Part shown: positions 10,371 through 23,081 of the stretch, one piece after another
Numbering within the stretch: the first letter of the stretch is position 1
How the letters are laid out: each line of letters begins with the position of its first letter
Assembly: GCA_963969395.1 (NCBI GenBank)
Contig: OZ017803.1
Location: forward strand, 7,254,001 to 7,318,000
Direction: 5' to 3'
Length of the DNA: 64,000 nt
Origin: Pseudoscleropodium purum
Taxonomy: Eukaryota; Streptophyta; Bryopsida; Hypnales; Brachytheciaceae
Notes under the pieces: model-generated
The model's database searches: none
Seen by the model: only the letters and a program-made list of their open reading frames with translations
Told to the model about the DNA's origin: nothing
Position numbers and translations under genes: made by a program

Positions 10371-12035
10371 CTACCCTACAACTCTAGATCCTATCGTCGG
10401 GCTTCCGACCTCTGGGGTTAGCTCCTCGAAAACTTCACTCAAATTCCGAACCCGTTCCCCCTCCGTAGGATTCGGTCCGGGTGGAGACTCCAAGTCGATG
10501 GTAATATCCGGTCTCGAGCCCGGAGTCCCAGTCCGTGCAGACTTCTTGGACTCAGGAGTCCAATCCTTCCTGTCCTTTGCCATAGTTGCATCCGGAAAGA
10601 GGTCCGGTAGAGAGATGTCCGAAAGGTGAATACCTTTGTCGCACGTCGCTCCCGTCAGCTTCCGGCTGCTCTCCTCGATCCGGTCCGCAGCCTTCCGCCC
10701 CTCCACCATTGCCGTCTCCACCTGCTCGGCGAAGTCCGCGAGAATCCGGACCATCCGGGAACCGGATAGTTTCTTCTCTTCGTGGATCTTCTCGTCGAAG
10801 AGCTTCGCCTTGGCCGCTGCCGTTCCGGTCTCTCCCAGGACCGCCTTGATCTGCTCGGCCACCTTCCGAGTCTCCTCCGCCATCTCCCGAGCGGCAGTCA
10901 CGTCTTCCTGATAGGCGAAAAGGGTTGCCTTCAGTCTATCTACCTCCTCCTGCAACCGGCGGATCTCGGCTTCCTGCTTCCGGGTCTCTTCCGGATTCGT
11001 GATGCAGTGCGCCACTTGTTCCGCCAAGTTGCTGTCCGGTGCAGCACCCACCAACTTGCCGATTGCCGCAAGCGTCCTGTGCTTCACCTCCCAATCCGCC
11101 CTGATGTTGCAGAGGACGTTGATCAGACCGTTGAATGGATCTTGCATATCCGGATCTCCCCCGGAATTGGTCTTCTCGGCTTCCGGTTTCTCTTCCGGGG
11201 CCGGTTTGTCTTGACCGGGAGGCGTCCCGCGCTTGTGTGGAGGCGTCAGCTTCTGTCGCTTGATCGGCGGCATCAACTCCTCCTCTTCCTCGCTGGACTC
11301 CCGGTCTGACTCGGAATCGGATTCCGCTTCGTCATCCGTCTCCGACTCCCCATACTTCAGGAGCACTTCCTGCGTCTTCCACGCCTTCTCCTCTATGTTG
11401 GTGAGGACTTGGTTCTCCCGATAGAGGTGGAAGAGGTAAGGGCACACTGGAGTGGCCCTTTTCTTCCCAACCCTACTAACAAGCTGGGCCACGAGATCGG
11501 AAATGATCCGTGCCCAGTCCACTTTCCGGGTACCACTGAGGGCACCGAAAATGGTGTTGCCGAGGGTGATCGTCACCCTGGTCGGCTTCTCCGGGTGAAG
11601 AACCGGAACCAGGAATTGCAGGAGCCGACGGTGTCGGTCGTCCAAGCAATCCTCGACCGCGTATCCGTCCTTCGGGTTGACGGCTCCCTTGAACTTCCCT
11701 CGGACAAACTCATCCTTCCGGCTCGCCATTCCCAAACCTCCTGCCCGGAAACCGTAAACCGCTCTCCACATCCCCTCGTTCCAGCTGACGGGAGCTCCCC
11801 TCACGGTGTTGTCAAACTGGTTGGACAGCTTTCCGAGGAGCTCCTTGACCATTCTCTCCTCCCTAAAACCCCAAGGTTTCTCGGCAAACCCTACGCAACC
11901 CATGGATCTGAGATCATCCATGAGTTCAGCCTTTTCCGGCTCTGTGGAGGGAATAACCGGAATGACTTTCCGGAGCTTCACCTCGCCTCCAGAGGGACTC
12001 GCTTGCCTCGACCTACGTAGCTGAGGCATTCCCAC
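10371..12035 (-). CDS. Element-encoded 554-residue protein, acidic linker and coiled coil, function unknown
   Basis: Single-exon ORF inside the 9187-12492 element. Residues ~1-120 are basic to mixed. Residues ~125-225 form a conserved-looking globular block containing HRRLLQFLVPVLHP, KVDWARIISDLVAQL and CPYLFHLYRENQVL. A similar block occurs, as far as I recall, in uncharacterised transposon-associated proteins of land plants; this is memory, not a search. Residues ~230-255 are a Ser/Asp/Glu-rich acidic stretch followed by a basic PPIKRQK that could be a nuclear-localisation signal. Residues ~350-440 are a long heptad-rich coiled coil (EIRRLQEEVDRLKATL). No RNase H, integrase, protease, reverse transcriptase or DDE motif is visible, so it is neither a standard Pol nor a recognised transposase. 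It may be a structural or accessory (Gag-like or antisense-ORF) protein. The frame is open and full length, which suggests recent activity or selection. Confidence 0.7.
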   Translation of the reverse strand: MGMPQLRRSRQASPSGGEVKLRKVIPVIPSTEPEKAELMDDLRSMGCVGFAEKPWGFREERMVKELLGKLSNQFDNTVRGAPVSWNEGMWRAVYGFRAGGLGMASRKDEFVRGKFKGAVNPKDGYAVEDCLDDRHRRLLQFLVPVLHPEKPTRVTITLGNTIFGALSGTRKVDWARIISDLVAQLVSRVGKKRATPVCPYLFHLYRENQVLTNIEEKAWKTQEVLLKYGESETDDEAESDSESDRESSEEEEELMPPIKRQKLTPPHKRGTPPGQDKPAPEEKPEAEKTNSGGDPDMQDPFNGLINVLCNIRADWEVKHRTLAAIGKLVGAAPDSNLAEQVAHCITNPEETRKQEAEIRRLQEEVDRLKATLFAYQEDVTAAREMAEETRKVAEQIKAVLGETGTAAAKAKLFDEKIHEEKKLSGSRMVRILADFAEQVETAMVEGRKAADRIEESSRKLTGATCDKGIHLSDISLPDLFPDATMAKDRKDWTPESKKSARTGTPGSRPDITIDLESPPGPNPTEGERVRNLSEVFEELTPEVGSPTIGSRVVG

Positions 12036-12210
12036 TCACATCTACCTCACTCTCTCCTAGCCGCACGTCCCGTTCCTCACTTCCTCTCTCCGATCTCAAC
12101 CGGAAGCAGAACAGACAAAACACAAACGCTCAGACGCACAAACGACAAAAACTCAACCGCGCACGCTCAAGGTCGAGTTTCTAAAAGGGGGTGCAACAGT
12201 GAAAGCTCCT

Positions 12211-12220
12211 CCTTTTATAG
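12211..12220 (-). promoter_or_regulatory. TATA box for the element ORF
   Basis: On the minus strand this reads CTATAAAAGG, a strong plant TATA box, about 175 bp upstream of the ATG at 12035 and within the element. A second TATATAA on the same strand lies at about 10209-10217, downstream of the ORF. If the element is a solo LTR, that second box could be the LTR promoter. Confidence 0.55.
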
Positions 12221-12519
12221 TCCCTGGACCCTTTCCGGTTTGTCATCATGAATCCGGGTTACCATCATAATCCGGTTCATCATCATCATCCGGTCCTAGA
12301 CCTAATCCGTGTTACATTCCGTTTCCGTCGTTACTTACTCCTGACCGGATTGGATCTAAGAAGCCCACTACTTCACGTTCCGTGCTAATTCTGAGTTTTC
12401 CTTTCCCACCTAATCGGATCCGGTTAGCTAATGACTAGTTTCCGTTCCTATTTGGGTGTATACTAAGAAAATCAAAATTCTAAGCTGCGACAGGATTGAA
12501 AGACAATAATCCCAAGGGT

Positions 12520-13110
12520 GAGATTGTTTTAGCAAGCAAACACAACATTTTCAAAAAAAATTGTGAAAAATTGTAAAAATTGCATTCAAAAATGAATCCT
12601 AAAATTTATTTTTTTCAAAAAGACGCTTAAATTGACTAAAAAACAAGATTGTCCTTAACTTTTTCATCATTAGTCCACATAAAACGAATCAAAGCTTCAC
12701 ATGTAGACAAAAATATAACATTTCAGGGGTAAAAAGATTAAAATTTATTTTGATTTTTTGCAATTTTTTTTGAGTTGTCCACTGAGTTTAGTTTTAGGCT
12801 TTTTGTGGTATAACTTTTGCTCATGGGCACCAACTGAAATAAAAATTACATTCCCACACAGCTAATTAGTTTTTCTATCTTATGGATAAGTTTCAAAAGA
12901 ATTCACCAAAATTTGAGGTCGCAAGAACCTACTCAAAATCTAATTTGTCCCCCAAGGGGACAATGGGAATTTAGGGGTTAAAGCTACTCCTTGGGCACAT
13001 GTTGTGTGAAAATTTCAGCAAAAAAAATTAAAATACCATTTGTAGTGAGTTGCCCAAAATTGCTATATTGCCAAAAAAATGCAATTTTGACCTTTAGGGG
13101 TTAAAATTGT
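12520..13110. repeat. Fragment of the 549-1728 family
   Basis: Positions 12970-13095 align with 1365-1482 plus 1714-1732 (CTTGGGCACATGTTGTG, AATTTCAGCAAAAAA, TTTAGGGGTTAA). The alignment skips exactly the CACTA MITE found at 1483-1713. The left part (12520-12960) shares A+T-rich words with the same family. Two direct TTTAGGGGTTAA motifs lie 120 bp apart. Confidence 0.6.
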
Positions 13111-14078
13111 ATAAAATATAAATTTGAAAATAGGCTCTTAAAACCCTTTAAAAAATAATCCATGATATTGAACATCAAAGTAAATGATCAAATTTCTAAA
13201 ACAACCCGAAAATACTATAAATACAAAAAATCAAATCTTTATAAATCTGAAAAAAAAAATGATCTTAATTGTTGTCATTGAAATAAACCTATAAAATTAA
13301 ATCCCAATTTTATCTAAGTTTAGGAACTTCAATTTTAATGAAAAGTCACTTGTTTTTAAATTTTGGTATAAATAAAGTCACTCATCTAGATTGTACATAT
13401 AGATCTCTATGTGCACTTTTTCAATGTAGTTGAGTACCTTCAAAGCTTCAATATACCCTGTTCATAAAAAATTTCTTCCAATCCAAATTCAATTTCTATT
13501 ATGTTATCGAAATTTTCAAATCTTTTAAAAATGTTAAAAATAATGCATATGACAAAAATGTTCATGTATTGTAGTGTGTAAATGTCCTAGTGTTTATATA
13601 ATACGACATTGACATACTCAATATTACTACAATATGTGAAGACCCTACTAAAATCCTAAAATTTAGACTTCACCAATAAGCAATTATTGCAATGTATTGC
13701 AATTTCAAATTGAGCTAGCATAGAACACTCTTAAGATTGGATCTAAGAACTAATACATCCTTTGCCAACCAAATTTGGCATTTACCAACATTCCAATTGT
13801 GAAAATTTATTAAAATTTTCATTTGCTAATACTACTTTCCAACAATCATTCTAAGAATAAGTGAAAATATACAAGTATTGTAATTATATGAGAAATTCAA
13901 CAAGGAAATCTTAGATGATGGCTCATCTAATATATTTATTTGATTGTCACTACCTCTCATTATTTAACCCTTTAAGGTCCATTGATGGTTATTTGGACTT
14001 TAAAATCTTTAGATGTTGTGGTGTTGGCAAGAGAGATTGAAGTAATGCCATTCTAACTTTAAAATAGACCTTGATATA
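13111..14078. other. AT-rich intergenic, no gene seen
   Basis: No coding sequence or clear element ends were found, apart from a lone TTAACCCTTTAAGGTCC near 13967 that resembles a decayed end of the TTAA-bounded family. Confidence 0.5.
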
Positions 14079-14082
14079 TTAA

Positions 14083-14737
14083 ACCCTAAATGTCAAAGGC
14101 CTATTTTGAACTTCTTGGAATTTGTTCAAAATTAAATTTAAAAAAACAAATTCTGATAGGTTTTATAAATGTATTTAAAATCGTATCCATATAAATTCAA
14201 TCAAAATGTGTCATGAATGGTATAAAAAAAGAAAATACAATAATATCACTTGTAGATTGAAAGATTATAATGTTTGATCAATAGGATGTTGTCATGTTGA
14301 AATTGTGAAAGTCATATGAAGTCATTCAATTCACTTTTAACATGTCAAATCTAAAATTGAAGTCATTCAAAAACATGTGGCTATAAGACATATCATTTAT
14401 AACCAATCATGATTAATTTACAACTTCTCAAAATTTATACAACAATTTAGAAAAAAAAATTGTCAATGTGATTTTTTCTTTTAGATTTAGTGTATTTAGA
14501 GCTCATCTCTATAATCTTTTTAAACTAAAAAATCAAGATCTGCAATGAAAACTCTTCCACACGATCTTCAATAGAAAAATCACAAACAATTCCTTCCAAA
14601 ATCAAATTATTGATGCTTAAAATTGACTTTAATGTGTATTCAGTTTAAAAAAATTAAATAGTACTTTGGTAAGATATTATATCACTTCAAAGTTTAGAAG
14701 ACATCCAAATATAGTGCCTTTGACATTAATTTAGAGA
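14083..14737 (+). mobile_element. TTAA-bounded element, small type, copy 1
   Basis: TTAA (14079-14082) precedes ACCCTAAATGTCAAAGGCC, and the right end GACATTAATTTAGAGA is followed by TTAA (14738-14741). The interior aligns end to end with 38698-39334 and, inverted, with 15012-15703. Shared landmarks are CAATATCACTTGTAG / CAATATCACTTATAAG and a GTGATTTTTTCTT tract. No ORF. Non-autonomous. Confidence 0.6.
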
Positions 14738-15011
14738 TTAAAGGAATTGTTCATCTATACTTATTGACCACCCAAGTGAGACATGCATTAATTCCTATCT
14801 ACGCCAATCTCACATAGTCTTAACATGTAAGGAAGCTTGAACTATTTGAAAAATATAGACAACAATAATGTTTGAAAAGCAATACACTATGACCCCTACA
14901 ATGGATCATTGATTCACTAGGAAACACATCTAAAACCTTGAAGCAACAAAGAGTGATGCATAAATAGAGGTTCTCATAAATTACCACTCTACTAATTCAC
15001 TTAACTATTAA

Positions 15012-15703
15012 CCCCTAACTGCTTGAAGCACCAGAATCTGGTGTTCGCAAAACTTTGAAGTTAAATAAAAACTAACCAAGTTAAATAAAAACTAACCAAG
15101 TTAAATAAAAACTAACCAAGTTAAATAAAAACTAAGTTGCTATTTTTAGTAGTTTGTATTTTTGGAAAGTTCTTTATGAAGTCTAGTTCAAGTATCAAAA
15201 ATCCAATCTTGATAATAAATGATAGTGATTTTTCTATTAAAGGTTTTGTGTAAGGGTACCCATTGCAATCTTGACTTCCTATAGTGTTGAGAGCTCTTGT
15301 AAATGAGCTTCAAATACACTAGGACTTGAAGAAAAAATCACATTCAAAATTCAATTAAAAAAATTGTAGAGTAGATTTTGAGAAGCCATAAATTGATTGG
15401 GGTTATTCATATTAGGCCCTTAAACCTCATATTTTTTTGGTCACCAACTTTTTAGGTTTAACTTGTGAAAAGTGAATTGAAAATTTTTTCATAGTTTTAA
15501 CACCCTCATGGTCAAACGTTATAATCTTTCAACTTATAAGTGATATTGTTGTGTTTTTTCTTACTATGTAATCCCTAACATCTCTAGTTTGAATTTGTAT
15601 GGTTTCAATTAAAAAAAATTGATACAACTTATCAAAATATTGGCTTTTTGTTCAATTTAGAGCAAATTTCTAGAAGCTTAAAACAAGCCTTAGGCATTTA
15701 GGG
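15012..15703 (-). mobile_element. TTAA-bounded element, small type, copy 2 (inverted)
   Basis: The element is flanked by TTAA at 15008-15011 and 15704-15707. The left end CCCCTAACTGC and right end GCATTTAGGG form imperfect inverted termini. The interior is the reverse complement of the element at 38698-39334. It carries an extra 20-bp tandem array near its left end (15058-15135). Confidence 0.65.
15058..15135. repeat. 20-bp tandem repeat, about 3.9 copies
   Basis: The unit AAGTTAAATAAAAACTAACC repeats head to tail almost without mismatch. The homologous site in the copy at 38698-39334 has a single unit-like sequence (TTTTATTTAACTTC), so the array expanded within this copy only. Confidence 0.95.
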
Positions 15704-15776
15704 TTAAGGAAAATTGATAGCTTAGGATGTAAATTCAATTGCTATGAGGGAAAAAAACATGCATTCATTTTAAGGT

Positions 15777-16080
15777 AAGGTAGTGTGCTCTTAAAGTAAC
15801 CTTTTAAGAATTGATTGTATTTTGGGGGAAGCTAAACTCCTTGAAACAATTTTTAATAAATTTTCATAGAAAGAAAAATGAAATTAACATGTAACTCAAG
15901 TTGTTTCATATTTTTTAGACCTTCTTGGAATTAGTTACAAATTTTTGAAGTTGAAACACAATTGTCTCTAAAAGCAACCCCTCCTGAAATGTACACCTCT
16001 AGTACATTGAAGAAAGAAAAGTGTACCTCTATGTTAGAGGTCACTTTTAGAATGAGGTTGCTTTTAGAGCACTCTACCTT
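15777..16080. mobile_element. AAGGTA-ended TIR element, copy 1
   Basis: It starts AAGGTAGTGTGCTCTTAAAG. Its end, reverse-complemented, reads AAGGTAGAGTGCTCTAAAAG, and the inverted repeat spans about 25 bp with a few mismatches. Its interior aligns directly with 50648-50925. It contains an AAATGTACACC..GTACATT palindromic motif that recurs in the threonine synthase intron. Confidence 0.65.
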
Positions 16081-16200
16081 GTCACTTTAAGTTGTTGCTA
16101 CCTCAATTGGGACAAGACATAATTTATGAACCAATAGGTACATTCTTCATTTCTTTAGTGATCTTGAAAGTCATCCATTGAACCCTTTTGATATAGTAAC

Positions 16201-16230
16201 ATCCTGATTTGGTGTATACCAAATCAGGAT
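16201..16230. other. Perfect hairpin, 13-bp arms and 4-nt loop
   Basis: ATCCTGATTTGGT and its exact inverse ACCAAATCAGGAT are separated by GTAT. It lies about 430 bp beyond the stop codon of threonine synthase. No poly-T follows on either strand. Function unknown. Confidence 0.8.
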
Positions 16231-16664
16231 CTGACATGAATGGCGAATTTTCATCATTTGCCAACATACTGACCAACATACCACATTAACTTCAACATAC
16301 AGGATTCAAAAGACGCATTTTTTGGTCCACTGGAATCCGCTTCCATTTACCAACAAAACATATAAAAAAAGCCGAGCCCAATGAAAAGAACTAGTCGCAA
16401 GGACAAAAGTAGCGATTCTAGTTGCCCCAACCTTAGTAGGCAACACTTGCATTCCACTCAAATCGCACGATACATTCACATCGCTATGGCGTGTCAAAAC
16501 TTAACCCCAACAACCTACAAGATAGTATGCTCATCTTCATTCCCCAGAAACAAGATTGATCTTGACTCCGCACACAAATGCCTGCTGCTCATTCCAAAAC
16601 TACACTACAGAGATGAAAAGCTACCCTAAGTAAGTCACTCATATTGACCTACATGCGAGACACT

Positions 16665-19450
<2,786 letters not shown>

Positions 19451-19843
19451 ACGGTAGACCAACCTATTGCCACCCCGATTAACAATTTGAATATTTTAGG
19501 GCCAACTTCAAGAAGGATGAATATTTTTTCACAGCTGTGTGCTTGTCTCACTAGTCAAACCCGAGTATAATTTTTCGATTAAAATTGTAATTTCTGTGAA
19601 TTTTTTAAGTTGGCGACCTTGAAATTACAAAATCATCCAAGAAGTAGAGTCATAAATGTCATATTAACAATCCATAACCGCCTTAAAGTATATCTATTAG
19701 TATATGGATATCCAACAATCAAAGATTGACAGGTTACCCAAGTTAGAGAAAGTATATGGATTTAGAGGAGTTTTGTAGTGGTAACGGGGCAAAAATTAGG
19801 ATGGCCATAATAGAAAGATGGTGGCAATGGGCTGGTCTACCTT
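19451..19843. mobile_element. AAGGTAGACC-type TIR element (MITE), copy 1
   Basis: The left end reads GGTAGACCAACCTATTGCC. The right end, reverse-complemented, reads GGTAGACCAGCCCATTGCC, so the inverted repeat is about 22 bp with two mismatches. The interior aligns with 58433-58821, which has nearly the same length. No ORF. Confidence 0.75.
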
Positions 19844-20204
19844 ATAGGTTGCTCTCTTTCCGATCAGGTGGAAATGAGCAATGATTAATTATTGCACAAT
19901 TTTTGGAGCAGTTGTGGCCATTCTTTTTTTAGACAAATGGCTATGAGGCCTTTCTTTCTAGAAGTTTTTAAGTTTTGTGGCTCCTTTAATTTGGGGTTTT
20001 GCATTATGTCATTTTTTGTATGTATTAGCTCTATACAATGGATGAAATGAGGTTTTGAAAACATTGTGGCAATTGTATGTAGGGACATCATTACAGTCTA
20101 GCATCTTTTAATACATTTATCTCCTTTTTCTATAGGTTTGAAGCTGTTCATTTTTTTTTAGGAAATTGAGCATTCAATTGTCTAAAAAAACCCTAGTTGT
20201 TGTG

Positions 20205-20405
20205 CATTATAATTGGCTACAAGGCTCTCAATACTACAACCAACCCTTAGTTGATTTTGCAACTAGCCTATGGTTGGAAATAAGAAGACCTACATGACCA
20301 ATATAGATTGAATAGAATCTTCAAATAAAAAATCATAATAATTATATTTTGAAAAATGAAATTCTAAAAAATTATGGAATCCTTCCAAATTCTATTTCTA
20401 GATGT
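20205..20405. repeat. Dispersed repeat family R2, copy 2
   Basis: Direct copy of 8690-8890 (CTAGCCTATGGTTGGAAATA, then CCTACATGAC and TCATAATAATTATATTTTGA). Non-coding. Confidence 0.6.
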
Positions 20406-20699
20406 AGAAAAATTTTCCCACTCAAGATACTTGAGCTCCAAATACATGTATTTGCCTAAGTGGTTGGAAATGGGTTACCTACCTTAGCACTTTTGTTTCT
20501 AGCCTCCCTTCCCATTCGAAAATGTTATCTTCGGATATTCATTTTTTAAATGGGGGAACCTTTTGAAATAAAATAGTTATACTTATAATCACACAAAGAA
20601 GCAATTCAACATTGTTTCCAATATATTATACTATTTTTTTTATGTAGGGCCTTGTTGTTTGTCAAAAAAGATTTAGAATTCTTTTAGAATGCAATTTTT

Positions 20700-21420
20700 G
20701 GATACCACATGAATAAATTTCCAAAATGCTAAAACTAAAGTTTAGAATCATTAGATGTGTTTTGGGGGTCAAGAGGGCATGTCTCAGCATGTTCATGGCA
20801 CTATTCCTTTAGCTATTCGAAAATGGCCATTGTCAAAATTTCTTTTTTTTCTTGTAAAAAAAATTGAAAATGTGAAATGCAAAAAAAAATTCAATTTTTT
20901 TGAATTTTAAAAAATAATAATAATTTTAAAAAAAGAATGACGTGGTAGTTGTTGTGCCACATCATAGAGGTGCTACGGGGTAGTGCATAGAGTTTGGGAA
21001 CAAAAATAAATGCAAATGAACTCACAGCCCTCTTAGGGCTGAAATCTCATCTAATGTAATCAACTATAGGCTCTTATGAATAGTGGAAGTACATTTTAGG
21101 CAAGAATTTAGAGTAGTTGATTTTAGAAAGTAATAAAAATTACGTGTAGTTACATTATCATTAGGAAAATTCTGAACCCTACAAAGGGTCATTAAGAATT
21201 CCTTTTTCAGAGTCCCGCAATGCAATTAAAAAAAATTAAAAAAAGAATTTAATTTCACGTTTAAAAATAAATAAAAATATTTAAAAAATAAAAATAAATA
21301 AAATATGATGTGGCACTGATGTGGTACAAATAGTGCCACATCAGCTATGTTCATTAAAAAATAAAAAACTACGGAATTCCTCTCTAATTGCATCGGAAGG
21401 GGTCAAAACTCACGGCCCTT
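20700..21420. repeat. Paired AT-rich repeats with GTGGCAC hairpins
   Basis: Two related blocks each combine a long A/T homopolymer-like tract with a short inverted repeat. At 21306-21343 the arms TGATGTGGCACT and AGTGCCACATCA are perfect, with a 14-nt loop. At about 20939-20966 a diverged version reads TGACGTGG..TGCCACATCA. No coding sequence. Confidence 0.55.
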
Positions 21421-23081
21421 TGCAAGTTTTAGAATTTTTGTAATGATTATAATAAGAATATATTTGTGATTCAACAACCTACAATATATGGACAAGCTAG
21501 CATTTAAGATGTTCTATAATGAAAAGAACCTTGATTCTTGGAAAGCAAAGGGACTTTTGTCTTAAAGTTCAAGAATGCTATGAAAATGGAGGTTACTAAT
21601 TCATTCGCATGCAATGGTTATGTGCATTTCCAATTATATAATATATTATGATAAAGTAATGTAAAGAGTATCTTTTGCAAAAAAATTTACTTTTAAATGC
21701 ATCCATTATTTAAAACAATACAATTTTTGGCTTTTCTAATTGGTCTACAAATTTTTATAAAAACAATTCTCAATCTAAACTTGAATTATGTTAAAAATAC
21801 TGAAAACACAAAAATGTTATGTATCTTTGAGAAAACTCTAGAATTTATAGAAGTAGAATCACTAATGCTTTTTATAATAGAGAATAGATTTTCAATATTT
21901 TCTTAAATATTGTTTATTTGAAAATCTCATTATCGATAATTGTATGCATTTAATTCCTTGAGGACAAAGGAAACAAAGGGATTGTATCTTCTTCAAATTT
22001 TCAATGGCAAATTCTTGGTTTAGTGAAACAAATTTCAATATTTTGTAAACTATAGACTTGTAGAATAACAAGTTTACAAATTTATTGCATTTTCTGATTT
22101 TCAAAATCTCAATGTGGAAAATATTTAAAATTTATTTAAAAAATATAGTCTAATAAAAACAAGGAGTAAGCATAACTTTTTTTACAATGAAAGATATAAT
22201 AGGGATGAAAAAAACTATTTTTTGGACATTTCTAGTCTTTATTTTGCAAAACAAATTGATTCTAGAGAAAATAAAATAAAATTTGTAGTTTTAGCAATTT
22301 TATAAAGAGAAGGTTAAATGTGGTGTGATTAAAAATACCAAAAATAATTAGAATGATTCCAAATTTTTTGAAGATGTTTTAAACAATATGCTAATAATAC
22401 CAATTATTAAATTTAAAAAAATAATGCTTATTTAAATTTTTAAATTAGGTTAAGATCAAATTTGATCAATTTTAGCTTTCTACTCTTTCTTTTCGAAAAT
22501 ATGTACAAATTTGTGAGAATTTTTTATTTTCATTTTCTAAAATGAAAAAAATACTAAATTTGCTTTAGATTCCAATACAATATTTTGGGGAGGGTAACAA
22601 ATCATTATTCATCTTTTATAATTTTTCTTTACCAAAAGCTGTTTTTTTTTTCTTGCATATTCTATATAAGACCATGTAGTTAGATATGTATAAAAAGCAA
22701 TTTTCAAAATTTTCTGCTCTTTGCAATAGAAATGGTAGTTTTTGATAGTTCTTGATTAAAAAGGCTTTGAGACTTTTGGAATTAAAGTTACATTTGAATT
22801 CTAATTCTTTACATGAGAATATATAGGAATTCACAATCCATAGAATTTGTATGTTCCAAGTTTTCATATTTGAAGTTACTAGAAATTTGATGAACCTTAC
22901 AACTTCAAACTGTCTATAAATATTTACATTCTAAAATCTCCATAATAATATATGAGAAATGCAAGTAATAGATGTAGCATTGCAAATTTTAATACAGTAT
23001 ATAGGAAAAAGAAACTCAATTTTTTTTCAAAATAAAAATGAATCCAATACATTTTATAAAATCAAAAATTACAAGGAAATA
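21421..23081. other. AT-rich intergenic downstream of the ABCG gene, no gene seen
   Basis: Very A+T-rich DNA with only short, low-complexity ORFs (for example 21697-21906 and 22616-22867), none with family character. The last few hundred bases probably hold the 3' UTR of the minus-strand ABCG transcript. Confidence 0.5.

Larger units (their letters stand above)
9182..12497 (-). mobile_element. 3.3-kb GC-rich mobile element with 9-bp TIRs and 5-bp target duplication
   Basis: The element proper is 9187-12492 (3,306 bp). It begins TGTCGCAGC and ends with the exact inverse GCTGCGACA. The flanks carry the same five bases, GGATT (9182-9186 and 12493-12497), as a target-site duplication. Its composition contrasts with the AT-rich surroundings: it is GC-rich and crowded with TCCGG/CCGGA words near both ends, including a CCGGAT run at 10320-10340. 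One long minus-strand ORF (10371-12035) is the only coding sequence. TG..CA ends with a 5-bp duplication are typical of LTR-retrotransposon insertion, yet no internal second LTR copy is seen. It could be an unusually long solo LTR with an embedded ORF, a non-autonomous retroelement, or a TIR DNA element of unfamiliar type. Confidence 0.85.

Noticed and set aside
10586..12020. Several plus-strand ORFs across the element
   Set aside because: Mirror frames of the 554-codon minus ORF, without start context or domain logic.
9187..12492. CACTA or hAT element interpretation of the 3.3-kb insert
   Set aside because: Ends do not begin CACTA and the target duplication is 5 bp rather than 3 or 8. No transposase motif is present.
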